Of a DNA stretch of 64,000 nucleotides, positions 42,589-52,286 are shown piece by piece. The notes below the pieces were generated by a model. It was not told the DNA's origin and did no database searches. It worked only from the letters and a program-made list of their open reading frames with translations. The stretch is taken from positions 27,211,982 through 27,275,981 of the forward strand of contig CP092879.1 of assembly GCA_030710605.1 (NCBI GenBank), given 5' to 3'. The translations under genes were made by a program, and so were the position numbers. Origin of the DNA: Cordylochernes scorpioides. Lineage: Eukaryota; Arthropoda; Arachnida; Pseudoscorpiones; Chernetidae. The stretch's first letter is position 1. Every line of letters starts with the position of its first letter.

Positions 42589-43110
42589 GTGGCGATCTAT
42601 CGTAAATTATCATCGACATCTACGGCGGAAGTGTTCCAAGTTGCGATTACAGACGTAACTCGTGTCATTAAAACCAAGGGTGACATGTGCATGACTGAAG
42701 TTACTTGCTTCGCCGCTAATACTAGCTTCAAGTTTATACTCGGTGCTGTATATATTCATCCAGGAGCTAGTATGCAGGATATTGGAATGTTACTATGGCA
42801 AGGACTCGGTCCGTACATTCACAACAGCCAGTACGTGCCACCGTTCGTGCAAGTTGATTCTAGTATACCGATTCTTCTGTGTGGTGATTTTAACAAAAAC
42901 GTAAAGCCTGACAACTCGTTTCTTAAATTCATGAAAAATACGTATAATCTTGATTGCGTATCAAACGTTTCTAAGTCAACTACGTTAAAAGGAACAACTA
43001 TCGACTTGACTTTCGCAAGACACATTACAGCAGAAACACTTCCTTTCATTTCATATTTCTCCTATCATCGTCCTATCCTCAACAAAATCACTCAAATAGG
43101 AATTAGTTAA
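42589..43110 (+). CDS. Endonuclease/exonuclease/phosphatase-fold domain fragment
   Basis: 174 codons from ATG 42589 (in-frame sequence already starts near 42570, AAGGVAIYRKLSS-like). Motifs: FILGAVYIHPGASMQDI, PILLCGDFNKNV (catalytic GDFN), LKGTTIDLTFARHI (the SxIDHVFxR-like site) and FISYFSYHRPIL with a catalytic-type His. This is the C-terminal half of an EEP endonuclease; the N-terminal half is absent. From memory, the TTID...YFSYHRPI ending is common in the endonuclease attached to Helentron Rep/helicase proteins. A LINE endonuclease is less likely as no RT follows. A mariner starts 250 bp downstream. Confidence 0.65.
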   Translation: MAIYRKLSSTSTAEVFQVAITDVTRVIKTKGDMCMTEVTCFAANTSFKFILGAVYIHPGASMQDIGMLLWQGLGPYIHNSQYVPPFVQVDSSIPILLCGDFNKNVKPDNSFLKFMKNTYNLDCVSNVSKSTTLKGTTIDLTFARHITAETLPFISYFSYHRPILNKITQIGIS

Positions 43111-43356
43111 GTTTAAGTTTACATGTACAATGTTTTAGTAAACAAAATATATTTCTATAGTTAAAATTTGTGCAATTCTTATTTTCATTCAATTCCTTGT
43201 TCCTATTGTGCAATTTAATTATATTCATATCAATAAATATTCTACCGTTGTCACGTAAAATCTTCGCCCGTAAAACCGACTTTACAGGCAACCATTTGTT
43301 TTTCTTCTTTAAACTCTACTCAAACCTTGTAATTATTCAATTGTTTGTGTAATATA

Positions 43357-44674
43357 CAAGGTGTGTCCAATAATTATTGAGACCGTTCAAAAACAAGGAA
43401 AAAATGAAAATATATATATTTTTAAAAGTCTATTAAAAAATAGAAAGCTTCAGCTACAATGCGGTATATCACATCACGTGATTGCGCGCGCAGTCGTAAA
43501 TTGTAAGCTTGTAAAAAGAACGCCTTGCATGACAACTTCTAATTTGTAATGGATAGAATATTCGAACAACGAATTTGTATTAAATTTTGCTACAAAATTG
43601 GGAAATCGGCTCCAGAAACTTTAGATTTGTTGAAATTGGCATTTGGAAATGGAAATGTAATTAAGCCCACCACATTTAGATGGTTTTCACGATTTAAAAA
43701 TGGAATGGAATCGGTGAAAGATGAGAAGCGTGTTGGACGTCCAATTCTGCACAGGAAACCTGAAAAGGTGAGCCAAATTTTGAATTTTAATAAAATAAAA
43801 TCCACGAATAGGGTTACGAGACATTGAGGAAGAAACAGGGATATCAAAATCATTAGTTGGATCGATAATTAAAGAAGACTTGCAGTTATAAAGAAGACAC
43901 CTTCAAAATATGTCCCTAAAATGCTCACAATCCAACATAAGGAGAATCGCGTTGAAGTTGCCAAAAAATGCTTGAAATGGTAGAAGAAAACACTAATTGG
44001 AAGGAAAAAGTAATAACTGGAGACGAGACATGGGTTTACGGGTATGGCCCGGAAACAAAACGCCAATCCATGGAGTGGAAAGGAAAAGATGAACCAAGAA
44101 CGAAGAAATCCCGACTTTGCAAGTCAAAAAACAAAGTCTTATTGGTCACGTTCTTTGACATAAAGGGAATTGTGCATCATGAATATCTAGAGGAAGGTCA
44201 AACAATCAATAAGGAGTCTTATTTAAACATTATGAGACGTGTACGTAAATCAATTCGTCTGAAAAGTAGTGAAATGTGGAGTTCCAAAAATTGGATTATC
44301 CATCATGATAATGCACCACCACACACCGCTACATCTGTACTGACTTATTTGGCTAAACACGGCATCCAAATACTTCAACAACCTCCCTATTCCCCAGATC
44401 TAGCTCCAAATGAATTTTTTCTCTTTCCAAAACTTAAAATGGCTCTAAAAGGAAGGAGATTTGACACTAGAGAGTCCATCATAGCGGATTCGAAAAAGGT
44501 CTTGCACATCCCGAAAGATGCCTTTTCTAAATGTTTTAAATCATGGGAGAAGCGATGGAAATTATGTATAGATGTGGGAGAGGACTATTTTGAAAAATAC
44601 TAAAACAAATATTTTTAATCATTCTATTTTTTCTTTATTTTTGACCAGTCTCATTATTTATTGGACACACCTTG
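43357..44674 (+). mobile_element. Mariner element (copy f), full length
   Basis: 1318 bp between TA 43355-43356 and TA 44675-44676, with inverted repeats CAAGGTGTGTCCAATAATTA (left) and CAAGGTGTGTCCAATAAATA (right, minus strand). Confidence 0.93.
43549..44603 (+). pseudogene. Mariner transposase (copy f), frameshifted, DD34E-like third site
   Basis: ATG 43549 opens 92 codons with the first helix-turn-helix (KPTTFRWFSRFKNG) and a VGRPI linker. One or more frameshifts and a stop lie between 43790 and 43968. The catalytic part is open from 43968 to 44603: TGDETWVYGYGPE, IHHDNAPPHTA, then YSPDLAPNEFFLFP. The third catalytic residue, Asp in nearly all mariners, is Glu here with the usual 34-residue spacing. 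The C-terminus EDYFEKY is normal. Confidence 0.88.
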
Positions 44675-44749
44675 TAGTATCTAAATTTAGTGTTGTTTCT
44701 TGATGCAAACATCCATTGTGGGGATATCGCGCCTGATTTGATAATAAAT

Positions 44750-45362
44750 AAACAAAACTTTTAATTGAACAGGCTTATAATGGATCAAAATATAATTTAT
44801 TCACCAATATTTCAGTTTGCTGAAGACCAACCTTTTTCAAGTATTCATCAGTATACATGTTATAAAAAAAAAGAGATTTCTGTTGATTTTGGATTATCTT
44901 GAGGATTATGCTATGTTAATGCAGTCGTGGTTAAAATATTGAAAGTATAATAAAAATAGTTAAGATCAAAAATAGCTTTAATTGAGCTTATGGTATATAT
45001 AAAAACATAATTTGCTAAAAGTACTGCCTGGCTTAAGGCGTAAGAATAAAAAAATGAAAAACTTATTTACATAATGTACAAAAGGTTTGAGCCGGCCATC
45101 GGGAAACAACAACAATGTGTTTTTATAGGGGAAGCGTGACCTCTGGCGGTTGATTTAGCAGAGTATTTGAATTAATGAAATATAATTTTGAATAAAATAA
45201 TATTTTTTATATAACATACATACAAGTATATTTTTCTTTTTTAAGGTATACATAAATAGGTTATAATACCTTGAAAAAGGTTGGCGTTCAGCCAACTGAA
45301 TATTGGTAAATAAATTATATTTTGATCCAATACATGCCTTTTTAATTAAATATTTATTTATG
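44750..45362. repeat. Inverted repeat with about 90-bp arms, Penelope-like ends
   Basis: GGATCAAAATATAATTTATT, CCAATATTTCAGTT and CCAACCTTTTTCAAG at 44782-44840 are mirrored at 45258-45332 (CTTGAAAAAGGTTGG, AACTGAATATTGG, AAATTATATTTTGATCC). Terminal sequences of the type ...GGTTGGCGTTCAGCC... are known to me from Penelope-like elements; no coding remnant lies between, so classification is tentative. Confidence 0.65.
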
Positions 45363-45552
45363 GATTGCTCTATTTTCAAAAAGAAAATAGTATATAATAT
45401 ATATTTTAATTTTAAATACAAAATCTATATATTTGTTGTCGGTCAAGAGTTTTTATTTTAGACTATTAAGACCTATATTTAATGCTGATTTAAGTAACGT
45501 TTCAGGTATAAATTCAAAATAAGTTTTATATGTTTGAAACAAGTGGGGAATA

Positions 45553-46806
45553 CATAGGACACCAGGAATGTTTTGCAATATGACTTTATTACTTACAGTC
45601 TTTCAAATATTTTCCACCACAATCAATAGACTTCTCCATCTTTCGAAACCAGCCATCAAACCAACTCTTCCATGTTTCCTCAGGGAGCTGTCGTCGTCCC
45701 ATGCCCTCAAAAGGTCTTCTTCGCAAAAAAAGGCGTTTACCTTTTTGTCTGTTCTTCACGTGAGGAAAAAGGACAAAGGCGCATGGTGCCAGGCCTGGAC
45801 TATATTGGATTCTACAACAAATTTAGTCCAATACGTACCAAATAATCGGCGCAGACCTTCGAACGGTGAGCTGGAGCATTGTCATCGTGAAAAAGCCATG
45901 TGTCAGTCCTTGAGTTTGGAGGTAACCTTTTGATAGCTTGAAGAACTTTAGGAAGGCATTCCTCAGTGTACCACTTGGCAGTGAATGTATTTTGATTTTC
46001 CAGTGCCGCACGACTCGCAGCTCCTCTGGCAGTAAATAAGACAGCTAACATTTTCTTCTTAATGGATTTGGAATTTCGTTAAGACACAGGCGTGTTTTCA
46101 GCTTAAAAGATCCATGCTTTGTTCGGGGCTTTAGTAGGCATACCAAAATAATAAAGCCAAGCTTCATAACCTTTTATGATGCTATTGACATAACGAGATA
46201 ATCCATTATAAAAATTTTGAGCATCTCTCGGCACCATGAAACACATCGAGTCATCTGTACATCAGTTGAGGAATGGGGAACCTACAGGGAACAAACTTTA
46301 CTCACCTTTAGATGGTCGTGCAGAATGGAATGAATTGTTGGTTCTGGAATATCTAAACTCTCCTCTATCTGGTGATAAGTTATATGTCGATCAGTCTCCA
46401 ATAATTTCTTGAAAGCAGCGATGTTTTCCTCATTAACTGACGAAGCTGGACGTCCTTATCTTTGCACGTCTCTTATGCATTATTTTACATTCTGAAACTC
46501 AATACCACCTGAATATGGTAGCATGATGTGTTCAATAATTTACCAGTACAGGAGTCATTTCTTGCAAGCATTCTTCAATGCCCAAACCGAGTTCAAAATT
46601 ATATCACAGAATTACTCTGTATTCAATTTTGCGCCAGGTAAACATTCTTAATATTTTGACACTACACAGTTTAAAAAGAATACTAACATCTAGCAAATGA
46701 TATTTTGACTGCAGTTTAAATATAAACAGGGAATAACAAGTTCGAATTCGTGCCCACGTGGGCGCAAGGATTGGAGCGTATTGTGAAAATTTCCTAATGC
46801 CCCTTG
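45553..46806 (-). pseudogene. Mariner element (copy g), heavily decayed
   Basis: 1254 bp between TA 45551-45552 and TA 46807-46808. The inverted repeats are diverged (CATAGGACACCAGGAATG and CAAGGGGCATTAGGAAA). On the minus strand fragments of transposase appear in several frames: RPASSVNEENIAAFKKLLE (46440), LENQNTFTAKWYTEECLPKV and WLFHDDNAPAHRSKVCADYL (second catalytic Asp, about 45890). C-terminal ETWKSWFDGWFRKMEKSI follows. The third-Asp region is not intact. The family is unlike the other copies. Confidence 0.8.
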
Positions 46807-46939
46807 TAGGAAATTGAAAATTCTTAAGTGTAAGTAATTTTCTCACTATATATTTTGGTTTTAATATTTGAGTAAGAATTTAAAAAAAAAGTATTTGTTA
46901 CAACGTCAACTAAAGAGTATATTCAGAAAATTAAAACAA

Positions 46940-47170
46940 TCATTCAAACTTCTACTGTCTTTACTGCGATGAAAAACTATATTGGAAGGGCTTGGCTAAT
47001 CAGTGGTGACCCTCCCAGCGGTTTCGCCACTGATGAGCCAAGCCCTCCCAATATATATTTTTCTTCGCAATAAGGACAGTAGGAGTTTGATTGATGTGTG
47101 AAATAAACATTCGAGTCTTGATGTTTCATTTGTTGAACAGATGTTGTATTGTAAATAGATGGCGCGTTAT
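46940..47170. repeat. Foldback family A, copy 5
   Basis: CTTCTACTGTCTTTACTGCGATG (46950) and CGCAATAAGGACAGTAGGAG (47068) form the outer pair; TATTGGAAGGGCTTGGCTAATCAG and its mirror CTGATGAGCCAAGCCCTCCCAATA the inner pair. A TAGATGGCGCG core ends the copy at 47157-47167. It shows the uninterrupted CCCAATATATATTTTTC site used as empty-site evidence for the 5.27-kb element. Confidence 0.8.
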
Positions 47171-49082
47171 TGTTTCATATCAAAAGAGTATGCTAAAAAA
47201 CGAGCACATGTCGCTTCGAAACCATTAATGTCAACCAGGAAAGTTTAGGATGAGATATTTCATACCTCTGCGAGATTCCTGATAGTTGCGATGCCAGGAA
47301 GATGTTTGCGAGCTCTAGGAAATTCTTCTAGGACTTCATCAGCTCCGAGTGACCGATGTACCGAGGTTTCCTCTGAGGAAAGTTAGGACAGGTAAAATTA
47401 GTGAAGACAAATTTGGCTAAGTCAAGTGACAAAGCCAGAGACGACATAACAGCCCTTGCATCCTCCTTTTCTAACCCTGTGCCGATTTCAAATATAATTA
47501 ATAATTAAATCTGCGGCAAAATAAAACTCAATAATCTGTCTCTGCAAGGCAACATGAAGATGCATCAAAGGGTTGCTAAAGAAACGGTTCACTTTATTTA
47601 AATCTCAAAATTTGACATAGATTGAACAAAATTTTTCATTTTACGAAATATCTTTATAAAAGATAGAAAGAAAGTTTTACAAGAGAAATATAAAGAAATA
47701 TGTAAGAAATAAATGAAGGAAATACAGTTCTGAAATGTCAGTTTTTAAAATTTCATTCTTCCCTGTTACATACTCATTCCATGAAATTTGCATTGTATCT
47801 TTCTCCGCGCCCACCGCGCGCCCTCAGCTCCGAAGTAAACATGTCTTTAACCAATTAGGATTTCATTTGAAGATCTATACAAACGAAGGTCATTAAGTGA
47901 AACAGTTATCATAAGGGTTTTGTGAATTATCTAAATCTGGTGTTGTGACATTTTCAACGATCCGAGTCATCGTAATTGTATAAACAGCCAATAGATAGCG
48001 CAATATTTTAAAATTTGTCTTTATATTTGAAGATTATTTCCTTATTTAAACAATATACAACCTATTTCATAAATATAATTCCCTGATGGTTATCTCCTCT
48101 CTGAATCCGATGTAATTTGTGATGACGCGCTATTGTTTCTTCACCACATCTCTTTATAGAGGGAGAAAGACAACGAAATCTCACGAGGAAAATACATTTC
48201 TTGTTCGAATAAGAAGTGGTTTGAGAACAATGAAATCTATATTCAGCTTTGTCGGCTTCTAATGGGTAATTTTGTCACTCTCTCTATACAGATTCTTCGC
48301 CAAAATTGAAAAACAAGGAAATGTATCCTTAGATTGTGCGTATAGTAATCATTATTTCTAGGGAATCCGTCCTATGACTGGTGTACCTGCTCAAGTAAGC
48401 TTCTCTAGTACGATCTCTCTCCAAAGGTTTCAATAATATAGCACTTCTCGTATGTATACATGATTGAAACTTATATTGAAAGACGAGAATGATGATATAT
48501 CAAAGAAAAATACAAATTACACATTTTAATCTTTCTTTCCACAAAGCACACTCATGCACAAAATATATTGAAGTGAAAAGTCTTTGATATTGACGGTCGA
48601 AGATGACAGAGGTAAATTTGTTCAAACTGGATCATCTCGTGTGTCTTCAATAAAGGTCACTGTAACATCTTTCAGAGTTATTGTCTGAATCCCGATATAC
48701 ATGCTAAAAGGTCTAACTTCCTTTGTCCATGAGTGTATACCAACATATTTTCGACTAAATATTTTATAACGTACATTCTCTTATAAATCATGAGAACTTT
48801 GAAACTTTTTATGAACATATTGTAGATATAGTTTAGGAATAAAAATATTCTCTCGACAAAATTTCAAATATATTTTTATGCTAAGATTTTTGGTGCCGAA
48901 TTTTTTCTTTTTTTTAAACGCCCCGTGCATGCAAATTCTAACTGCTTTCTACACACAATAGACATATTTTACAGCAAAAGCAGTCATAAACCATGATCAC
49001 ATCATGATCAACTTGGATTGTACAATGTGTAATGAATAAATAACAAAACTATTTGGAGTATTCATTTTTCAATTCTTATATA
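47171..49082. other. AT-rich intergenic, no feature recognised
   Basis: The longest stretch (1.9 kb) without a mobile element I can name. There are no coding signatures and short purine or AT runs only. If the host has a regulatory or unique region in this window, this is a candidate place. Confidence 0.5.
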
Positions 49083-49394
49083 TGTGGGATGGTCTCGTGC
49101 GTGCTGGTGTGGCTTGTGGAAAGGCCGCTGATAAAATTATAATTATTTTTATAAAATAAGTTAATTTATTTAAAGCCAGAAATATATAAAGAGAGAAGAA
49201 GTAACGGCCGTTGGAAGCAAGCCTTGTTGTTGACGACGCGCGTGGCCAGAGAGTCCCCGGATGCCGCCCGCGCATGCGTAGCTAGGTGTTCTCCCAGCAC
49301 GCGCTTGCCGAGGCGTAGTGAGGTCGCCACACTACTGCCCGTATGTGTATTGAAGCTTTGTCCGCACTCGCTGAAGCAAAGTGTGGTCGCCACA
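49083..49394 (-). mobile_element. Solo LTR, 312 bp
   Basis: On the minus strand it begins TGTGGCGACCACAC and ends ACCATCCCACA; the 4-bp duplication TATA flanks it (49079-49082, 49395-49398). It is GC-rich in U3, with a TATA-like TTTATATATTTC (about 49190) and AAATAAA (about 49160) in the right order for the minus strand. An internal repeat of GTGGCGACC occurs near 49330. No internal region, so it was formed by LTR recombination. Confidence 0.75.
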
Positions 49395-49589
49395 TATAGA
49401 TAAAAATTGGATTCCTGAATTTTCAAAAGAATAGAGGAAAGAATATGAACCACGTCAAAATATGTAAAAAATGTAAAATATTTTATCTCACTATCAATGC
49501 TGTTAGTTTTGAAAAGTACATTTATCATTATCGTAAAGATAGAGGCTGCCCCTGGCCTGGATTCATACTTCTTCAAATTAAAGATACTT

Positions 49590-49830
49590 CGGCCAGTAAA
49601 TATTTTTCAATGTCTCGACGTTTCGACAAAAAGCTTTTGTCTTCGTCAGGAGCTCACAAAAATAAAAACATTTGGCAAAGCGTTAAAACTGATTCAGCCT
49701 TAGAATAATTTTTAACGCTTTGACAAAAGTTTTGATTTTTGTTCGCTCCTGACGAGGACAAAGGATTTTTGTCGAAACGTCGAGACAATAAAAAATATAT
49801 ACTGGCCGAAGTATCTTTAATTTTAAGAAC
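49590..49830. repeat. Inverted repeat with CGAAACGTCG ends (Penelope-like)
   Basis: CTTCGGCCAGTAAATATTTTTC, GTCTCGACGTTTCGACAAAAA and CTTCGTCAGGAGC on the left (49588-49655) mirror GCTCCTGACGAGGACAAAGG, TTTTTGTCGAAACGTCGAGAC and ACTGGCCGAAG on the right (49745-49812). The motif TTTCGAC...TCCTGACGA is characteristic of Penelope-like terminal repeats as I remember them. Arms are about 80 bp; no coding sequence. Confidence 0.7.
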
Positions 49831-49849
49831 TATTTATAATTTTGTCATT

Positions 49850-50278
49850 TGGGAGCCAGGGTCCCAGTCACAGGGAGCAGACATTGATGGCCAGGGTAGG
49901 CTGATCTGTTTAAGCCAGTGTCACCGCACCACTCTGTGGGTACTGACCGCTGCCTAGTCTCACGGTCGGTCTCCACCTTTGCCGGTCCCAAGCCCAGATG
50001 AAAAAGGTGGAGGGGGGGCAGTAACAAGCTCACTAAAAAACCTGGGCTCAGCGTTTGTATTCCATGTTAGGAGCGGCTGCACATGGCGTCTGTTCCTCAT
50101 GTCAGAGGCGGCCATTTCTTTTGGAGCTAAGTCGGCCTGCCACTGAGTAGTGCTCCCAGTCTTAATGACAAAGACAAAGGCCAGACAAAGACAGACGCAT
50201 TCTAATTCACCCAATCATGATGGTTGTCAACTTTACAAGCTCGATACCCTAATATGATTGAGTGGAGATAAGAAAGAA
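49850..50278 (+). mobile_element. Retroposon copy, longer than the one at 1976
   Basis: The 3' part (about 50068-50278) matches the minus-strand element at 1976-2175, including TTAGGAGCGGCTGCACATGG and the tail GATAAGAAAGAAGAAGA. The 5' part extends about 200 bp further (TCCCAGTCACAGGGAGCAG, GTGTCACCGCACCACTCTG). It may be the 3' UTR of a LINE. A flanking duplication was not found. Confidence 0.6.
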
Positions 50279-50392
50279 GAAGACGGTCGGGCTGTCCAGT
50301 CTTCCGACCGTCTAGCGGTTGTTCTGCAGCAGTCTATCCGCCGTGCTGAGCTACATTCATCATAGATAATAATTTATATAACGATAGATTAT

Positions 50393-50514
50393 ACAAGGTA
50401 ATAAGACCAAATCCAAATAGATAAATAATATATGAAGTTTCGGTAACAGCGTTGTTACCATCTTCAGGCAAAAGTACTGAATTTATCTATTTGTATTTGG
50501 TCTTATTATCTTGT
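50393..50514. repeat. Penelope-like terminal inverted repeat (copy 2)
   Basis: ACAAGGTAATAAGACCAAAT (50393) pairs with its mirror ending 50514. The loop includes GAAGTTTCGGTAACAGCG, TTGTTACC and ATCTTCAGG. See 495-589 for copy 1. Confidence 0.7.
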
Positions 50515-50516
50515 GT

Positions 50517-51355
50517 TTGTAATCTATAATCCAAATTGTGCCTTATCAACGCTAGCTTATTTTATAGAGGACACATATTTCACTATTTCACATATTTCCT
50601 ATAGCGTCAAATTATTTTAGCAAAAGAATGTATAAAAACAATTTGCTCTCAACGAAGCCATTTGAATCAAAGAGATGACCCTATGCGTTTGAATCAAATA
50701 ATTACTATAAAATCTGTATATAATAAATGTACAAAAATGTATTTTGCAATATTTAAGATAAATTTCTCAAATTTTACTAGTGAAATAAATTATCATAGCA
50801 ACAATGGGTATATCAAATATATGATGGAATTATCAAACTTGAAATCTGACAGGTAGCTCGCTCGCTTCAGACTTTTAAAGACTGGTACTTAAGCAAATGA
50901 TCTTGCAAACTTCATTTGGAGACAAACAAGATTTTCAAGTCAAACAAGATATTTCTTATAATTCAAAAATATTACCAGTGAAAAATTTGGCTAAAGAATA
51001 TTTTTACTTCACTTTTTACTTGAAGATGAGAAAGTTCTTCGGGGAGTGATCTTATGCCTACGTCAAAATTTCCCAAATAAAAGGTGAATAGCAAATTTAT
51101 ATTGACTAATGAATCAAAAATAGTTGCAAAAGTAGAATCGCAATTCATCAATATATCAGGATAATTTCAATAAGTTTCTTTATAAAGTTAAACATTTTTA
51201 AATATATAAATTCTTTCTACACCCATATATTGTAGGTATTTGCGAAACAATTGTCCTAATGATAAGCTAACGCTTGAGAGCTTGCCATTTTATCATAATA
51301 AAGAAACTTATATTGGTTATTAGAAAGACATTTTTTATGATTATCTTTTCAACTA
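50517..51355. other. AT-rich intergenic, nothing recognised
   Basis: No family or structural repeat is visible. A short open frame at 50662-50856 has no recognisable motif. Confidence 0.5.
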
Positions 51356-51530
51356 CAGTAAAACCTCCCTGTAAAGGACACCTATTTGCAGAGCCAAAGT
51401 GTTCTTTAAGGAGAGGTGTCCTTTTACCGGATAGCTACTAAATAGTAAAAATGGTCATTTTGCAAATGAAAACTGTCCTTTGTAGAGAGGTGTCCTCTAG
51501 CGTGAGTGTCCTCTCATGGAGGTTCTACTG
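51356..51530. mobile_element. pogo/Tigger-like MITE
   Basis: 175 bp with inverted ends CAGTAAAACCTCC (51356) and GGAGGTTCTACTG (ending 51530); internal GAGAGGTGTCCT copies occur near both ends. TA precedes the left end; the right flank reads TG, one base off. The end sequence resembles pogo/Tigger transposons. No transposase. Confidence 0.72.
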
Positions 51531-51949
51531 TGATATTGTAACTGAATAATTTTATTCTATTCAAATATCTACTATATTATTTTACAGATGAAGTTGCTTC
51601 ACGAGATTTATTTATTGAATAAATATTTTTATTTGACACAGTAAAGCGACTTTAAGACTGAATAATATTCAAAATTCACTTCATCAGCTATATCTGTAAT
51701 ATCTCTGTAGTATTTACAGAGGCAAATGAAAACATTAAGACGCGATTGTTTCTTTTTACAAATAAATCAAACTTCTACTGTCCTTATTGCGATGACAAAT
51801 TTTGGAAGGGCTTGACCTCCAGCGGTTTCGCCTATTCAATCCCCCAGAACGCTTATTTAGAGCTCCAATACTGTATTGGTTGATTCTACTTATATATGCT
51901 CATATATAGGCATAAATTAATACAAACCAATAAAGCGCCATCTATATAT

Positions 51950-52266
51950 TGCCACGTTTTTATTTTTAAAACGCTAATTTTAGTTTAGTAAAACTTTATT
52001 TTTAAAGTTTATTATTTTAAAAGTGAAATGTTTGTTAATGAAATAGACATTTTGCCTAAACTCATTTATTGCTGCTTTCTTTTACAAGCCATTTGTTTAT
52101 GTATATTATTACATATCGTTTTTATTGAGTTTTTTTTACTAATTTAGTATGTACATCATTGACTTTTAATGAATGGAAAATAAAAATGAAAATAAACACA
52201 TGAAAAATTAAAATAACATTTTAAAGGAATTTATGTACAATTGAAAATTGTTTCTGTAACGTCTCA
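51950..52266 (-). repeat. 3' LTR of the intact Gypsy element
   Basis: On the minus strand it starts TGAGACGTTACAG and ends ACGTGGCA, 317 bp, with no difference from the other LTR by eye. Preceded (minus strand) by the polypurine tract. Confidence 0.93.
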
Positions 52267-52286
52267 TATTCCCCTTCTTGAAGCAT

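Larger units (their letters stand above)
41802..43300 (+). mobile_element. Candidate Helentron-type element (non-autonomous)
   Basis: Near the left edge TTTTTGACGTGACAACG (41802) is matched in inverse near the right edge by CGTTGTCACGTAAAA (43246-43260). A hairpin GTAAA-ACCGAC-TTTAC follows at 43270-43285. Asymmetric inverted repeats plus a 3' hairpin, and an endonuclease domain at the C-terminal coding end (42589-43110), fit the description of Helentrons. The Rep/helicase part is missing, so this would be a deletion derivative. Exact ends are not known. Confidence 0.45.

Noticed and set aside
42589..43110. Host DNA repair endonuclease gene
   Set aside because: Only the C-terminal half of the domain is present, and the surroundings have repeat-type ends and another transposon; a mobile-element origin is simpler.
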